Source: Clarkia xantiana subsp. parviflora (taxonomy: Eukaryota; Streptophyta; Magnoliopsida; Myrtales; Onagraceae). Taken from it: a DNA stretch of 64,000 bases. The stretch covers positions 4,537,834 to 4,601,833 of the forward strand of contig JAPTYO010000023.1 of the NCBI GenBank assembly GCA_036873135.1, in the 5' to 3' direction. The notes under the pieces are model-generated. The model did not search any database and was not told the origin of the DNA. It worked only from the letters and a program-made list of their open reading frames with translations. Below, in pieces: positions 11,104-23,228 of this stretch (its first letter is position 1; every line of letters begins with the position of its first letter). Both the position numbers and the translations under genes were made by a program.

Positions 11104-13501
11104 CTAGATCTCTCCATCCCAAAATTCTTCAACAGTCCTGTATTCCCCAATAGTTTCATGGACGAACCAATTTCCTCTTATCAGTCTAGCCTGCAGTAGC
11201 ACAAACATACAACACATACTCAATCATCCCGATTTACACTACTTAAACTCGAGCAACAACTAAGCACTTCAACTTACTTGCTGAATCTCGGAAAACTTGG
11301 CGAACAGGTCATCGGGGATACACCAATCAAAAACATCAAAGTTTTCTTTGATCCTGTTTTCGTTAGTGCTCTTCGGAAGGACACTGTGACCCATCTGGAT
11401 GCCCCACCGAAGGGCGACTTGAGCAGGAGTCTTCCCCAATTTCTGGGCTACAGTATTCAGTATCGGGTCTTTCAGAACTTCACTGTTAAGCCACGTTGAG
11501 CCGGGGGAACCAAGCGGCGAGTAGCCCTAAACACAAAAAATTGACAAAAATTGCGAGAAATTGATAGATTATGCATTTATCTCCATTGTATTTTAGATAG
11601 TTTCTCGTAACAAGTAAATTTCCCAGCTCAAGAATATGTAATTAATGGAGACTTACGCTTAAATGTACGCCCTTCGATTTGCAGAACTCGCGTAGCTTGG
11701 TCTGCTGCCATGAAGGATGGCATTCGACCTGATTTACAGCAGGCGGAACACGTGCAACTTCTAGAAGGTCTCCCAGTTTCTTGGTGGAGAAGTTACTGAC
11801 TCCAATAGCCTTAGCTTTTCCCGAATCGTAAAGTGCTTCCATGGCTTTCCATGTGCTCGGTATATCGGCCGGGATGAGGTGTTCCGGCTTGAATCCAACC
11901 GATCCTTTCTTCATCCGCACGGGCCAATGAATCTTCCATAAGAAAAATAAATAAATAAATCATCTACATATCATATAATTCTGATGAATTAAATCAGATA
12001 ATGACACGTCAGCATAATAAATAAAAACCGTGTGCAATACACATACGAGGTACAGATCTACATAGTCGAGCTGCAGATCGAGCAAAGTTTTCTCCAAGGC
12101 CTTTGGTACGTCTTCGGGCGCATGATCCGTATTCCTGACGATACCAAACACGACTTTCATTAGCCAATCGAGTAAGATAATTGTATTATAATTTGTAGTT
12201 TATAAAGTTAGTATGTGTGCATTAGTTTAGTTTAGTGTTACGTACCATAGCTTGGAGGTTATGAACAATTCATCCCGTTTAACAACACCATCATCGAACA
12301 ATTTCTTCAAGATGGACCCGATCTACAAGGTAAAAAGAAGGGTAAATTATATTAACATTAATTATAAGTTATAGATTACAAAATTAATGATTGAAGATAA
12401 TATATATTTGAGTACCTCGGCTTCGTTGCCGTAAACTTGGGCACAGTCGATATGACGATACCCGATCTGCGTGAAACAAAATGAGGATTATAGTCTTGAT
12501 CGAACTGAATCTGATCGCAGTTCGAAATGTTTGTGAATCATTCATGTCGAGCTAGTCAAGCTCACCTCGGCCTTTTAACGAAAGATTTAACATTTAATTG
12601 GCATCATGATCATGATTTAAATCTGTGTGTTATGAGTTGAGTATACCATAGACTTTAATGGAAAGTTTCACTTTTAAAGGGCTTGGACTTTTAATGAAGC
12701 CATGATTTGAACATTAGAACATACACACTATGAGTGTCACATCCACCAAAGAGTTAGTTTCACATTAAAATGACAACATCATGATCTAAATGCTAATATG
12801 TTAAGTACACGCTATTAAACATTCTAAATCTTCATCGAGAAATTCGAGTTTATACCACTTCTTTGATCGATATCCACTTTTGATAGTGGATTTTTTTTTT
12901 TTTAAATTTTACATTTTTTGGTATCAACATGCATTTTATACACTTTTTATACCACCATTAAAATTCCTTCTGATTTGGCCGTTAAGTGTCAAATGCCGTG
13001 CGCGTGAGTAGCCCTAATTTGTTCAATTTAGTCTCTCTAATACTTTCCTAACTTTTAATTTGTTCAATTTAATCATAAAACTTGAAAATTGAACCACTGA
13101 CCCAAATTGACCTAGCCGGACCGAGCCTAGGGCTAGGTTCCACCTAGGTCGGATCGTCTGGGTCAGGACCTAGCCTAGAACTAGGCCAATTGGACTTGAC
13201 CTACTAAAAATGAATTTCGGTCAAAGAAGTAGTATAAAACGAATCATAAACTTAAAAAAAAAAAAAGTTGTTTTAATGGTAACCCATCCTAAATCAGGCT
13301 TGACCTCATATAATAATAATTTCAGTTACACACACGACACGACACGGCTATAGAGAGAGAGAATAAAGAGAGAACCTTGATAGCGGCGGAAACGGCGTTT
13401 CCAACGGCGGAGGGGTCAGACTGCCAAGTTCCCAAACCAACAGATGGAATCTTTGCTCCGGTGTTCAACTCAAAGTATCTGATGGAATCCTTCTTCGCCA
13501 T
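11104..13501 (-). CDS. NADPH-dependent aldo-keto reductase, AKR4C type (copy B)
   Basis: Same enzyme family as copy A. Seven exons on the minus strand: 13376-13501, 12416-12466, 12246-12322, 12047-12134, 11657-11932, 11278-11526 and 11104-11190. They give 317 aa ending WDGEI with stop TAG. The start [12 protein letters not shown] is two residues longer than in copy A. The tetrad is Asp49, Tyr54, Lys83 and His116, and the substrate-pocket Trp85 is intact (ITSKLW). All introns are GT-AG. Exon lengths 2-7 equal those of copy A base for base, which confirms both models. Intron 1 is expanded by a TIR element. The exons show no breaks, so the gene is probably functional. Reduction of stress-derived reactive carbonyls is the usual role of the family; the substrate here is an inference. 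Confidence 0.95.
12848..13240. mobile_element. TIR element inside intron 1 of AKR gene B
   Basis: Both ends carry TATACCACTTCTTTGATCGA-like sequence in inverted orientation (the right end reads TCGGTCAAAGAAGTAGTATA). The interior has CCTAGG-rich motifs (CACCTAGGTCGGATC, CTGGGTCAGGACCTAG) resembling the arms of the foldback element at 3869-4865. Target duplication is not clear. It enlarges the intron without touching the splice sites. Confidence 0.7.
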
Positions 13502-14349
13502 TATTATGTATGATGAGTTGAAGAAGATCTCGCTAATTAAAGCAGTGCCGTGCGGGTTTATTTATATATATAAATATACATATAGTGAAGAAGAAGAAGA
13601 AGAAGAAGAAGGAAAATTAGGAGAGGGCTAGACTAGAAGAAAAGAACAGAGACTTCTCGACGTTTAGCGACGTGTACTAAGCATCACCACTTCTAGTTTT
13701 CTCTCCACTTTCTTTTTTTTTTTCTTTTTCCCTTTCAAATAAAATTACATATATGGGTTAATACGTAATAGTAAGTAAGAAGAGAGAGAAACTGAGAGAT
13801 CGATGATCAGTGAGAGAGAAGAAGAGAATTTGGCACAAAAAACCATTTTAGCTGAATTATATCATCTCAACGCTATTTGATTTTTGCCGATTCTCGTTTC
13901 AGCACAAAAAACCAATATCAAACTGATGCACATGTTGTCTTGTGGCTGATATGCTTGCCTTCTATATGCAATTGGTGATGGGTATGTGAGCTCTCAAATA
14001 GCGTGTTAGGAATCATAATGATGCTACATTCTAACAAACTATCTTGTATTTTATCTGATTCATTAGGGTAAAGCAGCATCTACAGGCAACGACTATTGGA
14101 TTTCTACCCAAGATATCTCCACGATTCAGTTCAAATATAATGAACCCTTTGAGGTGAGTATCCTTCAAACAAACTTAATCATCAAGGAGAGATCTTTGCC
14201 AAGTCTGGAAGTTGTTGTTGTGTTATTGGTGTAGAGTAGATAGAGTGAACTCTGATTCTGAACTTGTGTGAACCGAAACCAGTTTAGTGCTAAATACATC
14301 ACAAGCCAGTTTAGAATATATAAAAATATATTGTACAACTTAACTATAA
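13502..14349. other. 5' flank of AKR gene B and intergenic DNA
   Basis: Contains a short GAA microsatellite (about 13587-13612) and T-rich stretches. No other gene is seen. Confidence 0.5.
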
Positions 14350-14421
14350 GGGCATTTGGTCTAGTGGTATGATTCTCGCTTAGGGTGCGAGAGGTCCCGA
14401 GTTCAATTCTCGGAATGCCCC
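14350..14421 (+). tRNA. trnP-AGG: tRNA-Pro (anticodon AGG)
   Basis: A 72-base cloverleaf. The acceptor stem GGGCATT pairs with AATGCCC. The anticodon arm is CTCGC-TTAGGGT-GCGAG with anticodon AGG. The T arm is CCGAG-TTCAATT-CTCGG, with C as discriminator base. No intron. A T-run follows within about 20 bases (TTTTTTAT), suitable as a Pol III terminator. Confidence 0.96.
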
Positions 14422-14872
14422 AATTAACCATGTTTTTTATCATGGCATGCATTGCTATATTGGATCAACAAGTGTTTTCGATTGAAATTTCACCTTCTTT
14501 CTTTTCCAAAGATTATAGCACCTGATATCCAAACTTTATTGGATAGTGGTAATTTCTCCATGGTAGAAGACATGAATCTATACGCGTATTGTTCTCATTG
14601 ATTTATCCGTGTGGTTTATAGACTCATAATAACCGGATCCTGGCAGTAATTAACAGTGTTGTTTATAGAGCATTATTATTTTTCATCATTATAAGTTCAT
14701 TTAAATTATTATTTTAAACAAAATCGATCGTGTTTTGGGTCGGTTCCTTAGTACATATATAGCGAATGTTACGGGCTTATATACTAGCAAATTGTACGAC
14801 CAATGCATTGGCATGCATTTTTTTATTTAAATGAAGAATATTCTATTTACATTTGACACTTTCTTCAACAAA

Positions 14873-14913
14873 GTCAAGATGGCCGAGTTGGTCTAAGGCG
14901 CCAGTTTCAGGTA

Positions 14914-14945
<32 letters not shown>

Positions 14946-14953
14946 TCTTGACA
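14873..14953 (+). tRNA. trnL-CAG: tRNA-Leu (anticodon CAG)
   Basis: 81 bases with a long variable arm, as expected for Leu. The acceptor stem GTCAAGA pairs with TCTTGAC. The anticodon stem-loop CCAGT-TTCAGGT-ACTGG holds anticodon CAG. The T arm GTGGG-TTCAAAT-CCCAC is standard, with A as discriminator base. No intron. A TTTT run follows. Confidence 0.96.
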
Positions 14954-15199
14954 TAATTTTACCTTTTTTGCACTTCATTACAAAGAAACATAAAGAGGGA
15001 AAACATAATAGCTGAATTTGTCTAAACATTGGAAAATGCAAACCAAACTTACATTTTTACTCAAAATTACAATACCATTCCTGAAGTTGCTTTAGCTTCG
15101 GTCACTAGCTCTAAACAACAATATGTACAATACAACCCACCAAATCACTTTATTCAAACACCAGAGCCCCAAATCAAAATGGAGCTCAGCAAACCAATC

Positions 15200-17485
15200 T
15201 TACAATGCTGAAGGCCTCGGGTAAGCGACCGAGCATGTGCCTTTGCTCGCCTCTTTCGTGCCTGAGCTAAGTTTCTCATGTCGATCCTTACGTTTGCCTT
15301 TCGAGCTTTGTGGGCTCAAAAGCTGCTCTAGTGATGTCACGATTTCCACCATTGTGGGGCGGGCTCTGGGCTCCGATCCGATGCATCGGAGTGCAAGGTT
15401 AGCCGCCTTCTGAGCTTGGTCTTTTGAGTATTGGCCTTCGATACGGGTGTCCATGATGTAGAAGACCCGACGCTTGTTCATCAAGTAAGGTTTGGCCCAA
15501 TCGACAAGGCTATTTTGTCCCGATGGCCTGTTCTTGTCGATTGCCCGTTTCCCAGATAACACTTCAATCAGAACAACACCGAAGCTGTACACATCGCTTT
15601 TGGCTGTCAGGTGACCTAAGAACACGGGGTAAGCTATGAGTTACATGGAACTAATTCAAAATCCTAAGGGGGGCAAAATTGAGTACGGTCATAACTTTAA
15701 GGATATTTTCCACATTTTTAAAAGTATTGGGGACAATTTCACCTGAAACCTCGAGTTAAGGGACGAATTGCTGAACCGCTATACCACCCACGAATGGTTG
15801 ATATGACATAGTAATAAAATAACAAAATTTGACATATATAGATGAGAAATATAAGGCTCAAGTATGTAGATTTCTCATGAAATATAGCTATAAAGCTCTG
15901 AGTAGTAAAATTACCAGTGGCGAGATATTCAGGTGCAGCATAGCCGTAAGTCCCCATTACCCGAGTAGATACATGGCTCTCATCCCCAATGGGTCCATCC
16001 CTAGCCAACCCGAAATCAGAGAGTTTTGCATTGAAGCTCTGTCAATGGAGAACAATATTAGAAAGTGGTTAGCCAAAAGAAGTTATTTTTACCATGATAT
16101 AAAAAAAAAAAACATAATAAAGTCTATACCGAGTCAAGCAGGATATTGGAAGTTTTGAAGTCTCGATAAATAACTTTAGGTTCAGAATTGTGAAGAAAGG
16201 CGAGCCCTTTAGCTGCATCAAGGGCGATCTTGATCCGTAGGTTCCAAGAGAGGGGTTGGAAATACGTTCCTCCTGCTCAATGTCATAAATCCAGTTATCT
16301 ATCTATAAAACCCATTATTTATTTGTTTTAAGATATATTCTTGGCAACTTACTCCTGAATAGATGGTTCTCCATGCTGCCCCGAGACATGAACTCATACA
16401 CCAAAAGCCGATGCTCATCTTCAAGACAGAACCCGATCAGCTTCACGAGATTAGGATGGCGCAGCTGCCCAAGGTAGTTTATTTCTGCCTGTAATTCCCA
16501 AAACAAGAGCCAACAAAGAATTAAAATAATTAAATTCATTAAAAAAAGAGAGAAAAAATGTTAAGAAATTGGAGATTGATACTAACCAACCATTCCTTGT
16601 GTCCTTGGCATCCATCTAGGTTTAGCCTCTTGACAGCAATCATGATTCCGGATCCAGGTTTTGTAGCAGAGAGAGTTTGCTCATCTATCCAGCCTTTAAA
16701 AACTGAGCCAAAGCCGCCTTCCCCAAGAACACTGTCGGGTCTAAAGTTCCTTGTGGCAGCCTTCAGTTCATTGAAGGTGAAGTTCTTTAAATTTGAGGAC
16801 TCCAAGATCTCACCTTCAGTCCTAGCAGATACTGAGGCTTTGCTGCTACTTGAACCACTTCCATTTCTTGAGTTCACTCCTATTAATAAATAGCACACCA
16901 GATATGCTCAAAAACATTAGAGCAGAAAAAATAAAACAACAACAATCGAAGAGCTATGTTAAGATGCCTCTTCATTAAGATGTGAATTTGGATTCTCAAA
17001 GTCTCGAGCTTTATTGTTTAATTGTTGATAAGTAAAGTTTAAGTTAGTGGAACAGTCGAGATGTGCAATCAAACTATAAGAATCAATTACTAATCCGCAA
17101 TATATTGATTGGATCAACATTTAGTTTCCAAATTGGTATTAAAGCTTCATGTGAATGTGAAATGCAACCTGAATAATGTATACATTTGGTATTATCATTC
17201 GACGATAATGTATTAGCCAATCTACCATGCTTCAATTGATCACTGGCATCAACAGCTCATTATGATATTCTTTTTTAAAAATCTTATTTTTTTCTAATTC
17301 CTGAAGTTGCAGCAAGTAAACTAGTAGATTTAGTAATATCTGCAGATTTAAGCAGAAACCCTAAAATGCAGCAAGAATAAATTCTCAAAAATTGAAAAAA
17401 GAATGGTTCAGCGACCATGACAGAGGTCAAGAGCACCTGTATGAGAAGTTTCGGCCTTGATTTTGTTGCTCCAACAAACCCCCAT
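15200..17485 (-). CDS. Receptor-like cytoplasmic kinase, RLCK-VII (PBS1-like/APK1-like)
   Basis: A membrane-anchored Ser/Thr kinase of the family that relays pattern-recognition and growth signals from receptor kinases. Six exons on the minus strand: 17437-17485, 16587-16879, 16353-16488, 16130-16272, 15915-16038 and 15200-15615. They give 386 aa with consistent phases. The start [10 protein letters not shown] has Gly2 for N-myristoylation and Cys4 for palmitoylation. Then come the glycine loop GEGGFGSV (69-76), the ATP lysine in IAVKRL (Lys100), helix-C Glu116, the catalytic loop YRDFKTSN (195-202, Asp197), DFG at 215-217, and [10 protein letters not shown] before APE (to 244). The TEGEIL segment before the kinase domain and the CVAYPRPS-like tail are typical of the APK1 branch. 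All catalytic residues are present. The exact orthologue cannot be named from sequence alone. Confidence 0.95.
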
Positions 17486-17984
17486 CACGAGACACGAGCT
17501 GAGAATATCCGATTCAGTTAAGCAACCTTATCGAACCGCAACGGACCAGATAATAACCTCAAACGAACGCAGTACCGTGACGCAAAAGAAGATCTTTGCT
17601 CCTAGCAAAGATTTGTCAAACAGTGGAAACAACGACGAAGCCGATTGTCGGCCAGCTCAGGTGCCGCCGCGCCAACACAGAAACATGGGAGTTTTCGATT
17701 CTCAGATGAAGGAAGGAAGATAGCAGCTTTAACTTACTAGCGTTGATTTGGAGAAGAAATGAGAAGGATTTCGAGGTTTTGTTCTTAGTAGATTGAGATT
17801 TGAAGTGGAGAAGTAGGAGAAGACTGTAGGTTGACTGGGAGAGGAGTCTTTGTTGGTTGGAGTTTAATGGTGGCCATTTTAGACCAAGAATTTGGCTCAT
17901 GACTCAATTATTTAGCAGCTTATCCTTTCTTCTAGACCAATATTATTATTAATTTTTAAACAAAAAAATCAATATATTATCTGG
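17486..17984 (-). promoter_or_regulatory. 5' leader and upstream region of the kinase gene
   Basis: On the minus strand a consensus donor (GCTA|GTAAGTT at about 17737) and an acceptor (TTCTCAG at about 17512) could bound a 5'UTR intron just before the ATG. The upstream frame at 17616-17900 is probably leader and not protein. Confidence 0.4.
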
Positions 17985-18235
17985 ATTTTTCTACATGCTC
18001 CAATAGAACTATGTTTTTTGTTTTTTATTATTACGATGGATTTAATTGTAACACATGTAAAACTTTAAAAGTATGAAAAAATATGAAATTTTTAACCATA
18101 CCTTATATTTGCATCATACTATTAATAATATTAATTTCCCTCTAGGGTTCACCTTTAGAGCAATAGAAAAATACAATTTTTTTTTAACCAAAAGTATGGT
18201 GCTCTTAGAACATGATAGAAAGGTCCTATATATAT
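17985..18235. repeat. Small TIR repeat (full copy of the element split at 54526/58545)
   Basis: The reverse complement of this stretch aligns with 54520-54708 over most of its length (AGCACCATACTTTTGG, then TTTAAAGTTTTAC and GTTACAATTAA). Its two ends are imperfect inverted repeats (TTTCTACATGCTCC / TTTCTATCATGTTC). It has no coding content, so it is read as a MITE. Confidence 0.6.
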
Positions 18236-18330
18236 TGAAGAATCTTCAATAGTTTATTTAGATCATTAGACTACTTACAAATTTATTTCCTACTCTCATC
18301 TTGTAAGTTTTAGTGTTGGATTTGCTAATA

Positions 18331-18432
18331 ACTAGATACATTTCCCGCGCATCGCGCGGGGTGACTTACCAAATATGTATAATTAACAAACTAATATTCG
18401 ATGAAATTTATACTGACTATTTGTAATATGTT
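18331..18432 (-). mobile_element. Helitron 3' terminus (minus strand), rest separated by the Tat element
   Basis: Read on the minus strand the sequence has a perfect 7-bp GC hairpin (CCCGCGC-GAT-GCGCGGG, 18344-18360), followed 8 bases later by CTAG and a T. That is the classic plant Helitron 3' end. The element body would extend to higher coordinates but is cut 100 bp away by the LTR at 18433. Any remainder should lie beyond 28937. Confidence 0.72.
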
Positions 18433-19291
18433 TGTTAAGTTATGAGATCTAGGTCAACGGGGGGTCGGCTTTGATCTCACTCCTTACGGGGGATGTGTGC
18501 GATCCGGTGTTCCTGAGTTGCTCTACCTTAGCCTATCTTCTTCTTTCCTTCCTTCCTTCCTTTGCTTCTTCTCTCCTTCTACCCTGCAGAAGGGGCAATA
18601 CCAGACACGGAGGGGGGGTGGTGCCTGGTGAACCCTCTCCGATGCCTAAGTCAGTACTTTTCTAGAGAGATAAAGCTAGAGAGATGTCAGAGCTAAAATG
18701 TCCAAATGGCCAAGATGATCAAATGAGTTGTGAAGGTGGGGTATTTATAGGCAACGGTGTCATTAAGGTGGCTTAATGACATCGTTAGCCTTTAAACACA
18801 ATTAATTAACCTTTAAGCACATAATTAAGACCTTAGGATTCGGAGGAGGTAGGCGGAGTGGACCGAGCATGGGAGTCCGAAGGTGGTGTCGGGGCCCTTG
18901 GGGGGGAGAAATCCGACCTCCAAGGGTAGGGGTTGGGTGAGGGCACCCAACCCCTCCTAGGGAGGGTGGGGTTGGCCAACCCCATCCCTCCTAGGAGGGA
19001 TCGGGTTGGCCGACCCGATCTCTCCTAGGAGAGATCGGGTTGGTCCACCCGATCTCCCCTAGGGGAGATCGGGTCGGCTGACCCGATCTCCCCTAGGGGA
19101 GGTCGGGTGTGGCCACCCAACCTCACCTAGGTGAGTTCGTCTCTGCCGGACGGGCGCTTCGGCCCCGTCCGAGCCGTCGATGTTCTCGCGAAGTGTCCGG
19201 GTTGAAGTTTCGATTTGTAATCATAAATGGGACGATAAAAATACAACGGTTCGGAAGTCAACGGGTTCAAATTGGGCGTATATCCATCACA
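18433..19291 (-). repeat. 3' LTR of the Tat/Retand-like element
   Basis: 859 bp with TG...CA ends (TGTTAAGTTATGAG ... TATCCATCACA on the plus strand). It contains a ladder of palindromes at about 18900-19135, built on CCTAGG and GGCC centres. It is shorter than the other LTR because two palindrome units and part of a G run are missing. Confidence 0.95.
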
Positions 19292-19305
19292 TGCCCCCGA
19301 GTCAA
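19292..19305 (-). other. Polypurine tract
   Basis: On the minus strand GACTCGGGGGCA lies directly against the 3' LTR, the expected priming site for plus-strand DNA synthesis. Confidence 0.75.
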
Positions 19306-20768
19306 CCAATGGCCTAACCCTTGATTGACTCTATTTTAGGATGGTATGATACGCGCAATTTGAAACCGGGGTTTTACCTTCTTTGTCTGAATATTTGCTT
19401 ACCCATGGATGCGAGCCTCTGACTTTGCCCCCTGCCTTATGAGATAGAGGAATTGTAAACGTCAGAGTGGCGCGGACGTGTGCCTAGGCACGCGTCCGTC
19501 TGAGGTGGGAGTAATAAACTTATCCTTGCTATAGATGCATACTCAAAAAATACACACTTGCACAGGGGTGTGATACGAATGCAACTAAATGACCTATGCT
19601 TCAAATTCGTGCCGGGATTTTATCTAAGTGAGGAAAAATTTAATTTTGGCCAAAAATTTTCCTAAGTATGGAACGCTCAAAAATAAAACTATCTTGATAA
19701 TTTTTCTAAGTATGGGAATATATACTTAGCTATAGGTGAAATGGATAAAAATGATGGTTTTTCCTTGGCCCTTAGATTTTATTTAAGGATAGATGGATGG
19801 TGGTGATTAAAACCCTCTAAAAAACCCTATCATCCTTTTAACATAAAAAAGGAGAGCTAGAAAAATACCTCCAAGAGTCACCATAGCCACCATCTTCCCT
19901 CTTCACTCACCCTTGGAGAGCAAGAAAAGTTGGAGAGCACCCCCAAGGTTAGGGCCGGCCAAAATTCCGGTGGGAACCTGAAATTCCGGCCAGCAGCTTG
20001 ATCGGGACGGCGACGAGGAAACAGCCCGGCCGGAGACGAGGGCTCGATTCCTGGCGGACAGCGGCTGCTGGCGGTGCTGGGCACGGCGGAGGCGACGGAG
20101 GCCGTTGTTTACGACGGCAAGGAGGTCCACTACTTCGACGGGCGACCACGGCAGCAGGACGGGCGGGGACGGACGTGGCTTGACTCCGACGGCGGAAGAA
20201 TCAAGGCTCCGGTGGCGAGAAAATCACAGCTCCGGCGAGGGGGGTGATTCCGGCCAGCTTCACAATTTAAAATCCGAACCCGTTTATCACATCGGGTCGG
20301 GTTTTCCGAAGGTCCACTCTTTTCCTTTCCGTTACCGTGTGAAATGTTGATTTTCGAATCGTTGATATTTGATTGCCGATGCTTGATTGTCGATGTTTAA
20401 TTGCCTAAACTTGATTGAATGTGGGATTGCCGCGGATAGCCGTTGATAGATGTGGATTTGGGGAAAAATGTTTGCCGGTTGTCCGGATATGGTTTCTTGT
20501 CCGATTGGGCTATCCCGGTCTTGAATTTGATGTCGTACCGCCGTTGGTGTGTTAATCTTTGTTGGAGGGTATAACGGTAATTTTTTCCAAAATCCGACCT
20601 TAGGCTTGGATAAAATTATTCAACTCGGTTGTCGTGGTGTCCTTGGCTCAAGTTGACTATCTTTGCTGGGTGTCTTTGGATTCTTGATCGTTGTCGTTGA
20701 TCGGGTGTCGGAGTGTTTCCGGTTCTTCGGAAATTTTTCTTGTCTTGATATTTGTCGTGTCGTGGCAG
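19306..20768. other. Upstream region of the antisense gene inside the Tat element
   Basis: No reading frame here has family resemblance. A GC-rich, plus-strand 5'-leader-like stretch follows an AT-rich segment with A/T boxes at about 19740-19850. The first exon(s) and start codon of the plus-strand gene should lie here but could not be fixed. Confidence 0.4.
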
Positions 20769-23228
20769 GTGCTATATTCTTGGTGGTGTCCGCGTACGCA
20801 GACTCTTCAGAGACGCCGTATTCTCCGAAGGATGAGTGAGTTCCTTTTTCTCTTCCTTTTCGGTCGCGTTACTTCCTTTTCTATTGCTAGCTTAGTATCG
20901 TGATCTTCATTGGGGTGTTAGTCGAAATTTGATTCGTGCTTTGGGGTTTCCTGCTACCTTTGCCTTAGGTCTTGCTATCCTGTCAGAGAACCATCTCACT
21001 AGGTCCGATTACAACGAACATGTTACCCTAGGAGATATCTGTCCCCTAGATGAGCCTCTGTATCCTTTTCTTCCCTCCTTGGGGAATACTCGTGAGACGG
21101 TGACGGAGCCTCCTATAGGGAAGGTCGCCGTGTACCCCTCCCAGATCCGATTCGGGCTGAGGCTGCCTTACTGTGACGAGCTTATAGAGTTGAGCAGGTT
21201 CTTCAGGATTTCTCCTGTGAACCTTGCCCCCAGTGCCCTCCGTGTTTGGGTGGGCTTCCGGGTATTGTGCCATTGGTACTCCTGGAAGTACTCTCTCGTT
21301 CTATTCCGATGTTTCTATCGGTTCCAGTACCGGACGAAGGTGGGGTTTGCGAGTTTCGTAACTCGCCATCCGACCTTCAAAGATCCCCGATTCGCCGATT
21401 TCGGGTTGAGTGGGGTCGAGTGGGATACCTCCCTCCGTTTCGTGACCCAGAGTGACAATTCGGCCAGTCACTGGGCTAAGCATTACTTCTTCATTACGGA
21501 CCGATACGTCACTTGGTCGGTCTTGAATGAAGATCGGTCCGATGGTTGGCCTGCTTTTGGAGAGTTCTCTTCAGTTGATTTGAAGACTATGAAGATCATT
21601 CATGAGAGCAACAGGACTCGGTCGTACTGTCCCGTGTCCTTAGTGACTGAGACGGATCTTTACGAGGCCGGGATCAGTCTGACTCCTGACTCCGGGGGTT
21701 CGGTATGTCACTTGGTTTTTCCATCTTTATTTACCTTCTGCTCTTCCTTTGTAGGTTGGTTTCATGGAAAAACCTATAACATGCAGGGAGCCCCTGTTGA
21801 TCTGAGCAAGAGGAAGGCTCCTTCTAGTTCTGCTTTGAAGAAATCCCCCCTGCCTGGGAAGAAGGCTGGGGCCTCTGGTATGCTTTCTCCTATTTGCTTC
21901 TTTATGGTATAACCTATGTTTTCCTTATCTTGTTTTTCTTACCTTGCTAGGGCGCTCCCCCTTGGTGACTGAGAGGGTCGTCTCCGTTGGCAGAGATTCT
22001 GGACCTTCCAAGTCCAAACCGCGGAGATCTGATTCTGAGGCCGGGGCCTCGGCTGCTAAGAGAAAGAAAGCTGTGGATCCTGCTTCGCCTACTGCTCGTC
22101 CTCCGACCCTATCTCGTGATAAGGAGATGGTGGTCGAAGAGGTGCCTTCCCTGGCTGACAAAGGGAAGCGACCTGCTGGTGGTGGTTCCCCTGCCCCCCA
22201 GCCGAGGGCACGGTCCTCAGGTATGATCTCTACCTTGTTGCTGATCTTTCTATGTTTATATTCTCCGTTGACTTGATTTGCTTGTGTAGGTGGGCCTCCG
22301 ACTTTAAGTCGGAAGGATTTCGCCCGTCTCACTGATGAAGATGTTATTGGGTCTGAGTGGACTCCTTTCGCTGGTCTAAAGGAGTTCCACTTCGATAGCA
22401 CCTCCTCTTTGCGGACTCCTGAGGTTGGTGTCCGCGTACTCCGCGGTGCCGTTCCCCCTGGCGATCGTGTTGCTCCGCCCAAGTCTCCTGGGGAGACTCG
22501 GCGCTTTGTTCAAGGGGTACTTTCTCGTTATGCACCTGTAAGTTGTTCTTTGCTTTCCTCTTATTTCTTTCATAATGGCTATCTTTCGGTTACTCATCCC
22601 TTGTTTGAATTGTTAGGGTATATCTGACATGGTGAACATGTCCTCGCTCGTGCTCGAGTTATCTGACGAGAGGAAGACCCTTGAGGACAGCCAGGTCTCT
22701 CTCAAGGCGGAGGTCACTACTGCTGCTGAGAAGGCACGATTATCTGATTTGAGGATGCAGGAGCTCCAGGACCAGGTGTCCTTGCTTGAGACCACTGTGG
22801 GCAGTTTGCGTCGGGAAGCTGAGGTTGCAGCGTCGCTCCATTCCGAGGAGTTACGGAAGTTGGAGGCTAAGTGTCGTGCTGAGGAGAGGACTGTTGCGGT
22901 TTCTGAGTACAAGGCCTCATCTGCCTTCGCTGCCGATTATAGCGTGCGTCTCACTCAGGAGATGAACCAGTTCGGTGAGTATCTGGTTGATCACATTTAC
23001 CGAATTGATCCTCAGTTCCCGTTTGGTGACCTTGGTGACTTTGGGCCATATGCCACTGGCTACGCAACTGTTCTGATGGGTCAGGCTGCCGTTGCAGACG
23101 AGCCTGCCCCTGCCCAGGTGGATGCTACACCTGTGGAGATTGGTACCTCAGACTCCTCCTCTTCATCCATTTCCGCTGGCGGTTCAGCTTCAGGGCGTGA
23201 GGGTGACTCCCCCGAAGGTTCTGACTGA
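20769..23228 (+). CDS. Spliced antisense gene of the Tat element (putative gypsy-type transposon / Transposase_28-like)
   Basis: The exons keep one frame through GT-AG junctions: about 20769-20835, 20922-21702, 21787-21877, 21951-22220, 22290-22537 and 22617-23228 (stop TGA). The large exon encodes a globular region (PYCDELIELSRFFRISPVNL, then VWVGFRVLCHW) of the kind annotated in plants as a putative gypsy-type transposon protein. It is followed by a Lys/Arg/Ser/Pro-rich linker (SKSKPRRSD, AAKRKKAVD). The last exon is a coiled coil (SSLVLELSDERKTLEDS..) with an acidic Ser-rich tail. It is transcribed against gag. The start codon is not located; the 20769 exon has no in-frame ATG. The function is unknown, and related extra ORFs occur in Retand/Grande-type elements. 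Confidence 0.7.

Noticed and set aside
14165..14452. 95-codon minus-strand frame
   Set aside because: It runs antisense through the tRNA-Pro gene and has no family resemblance.
21925..22535. Minus-strand frames opposite the antisense gene of the Tat element
   Set aside because: The plus-strand exons join in frame through GT-AG sites; the minus-strand frames have no motif and reflect codon mirror effects.
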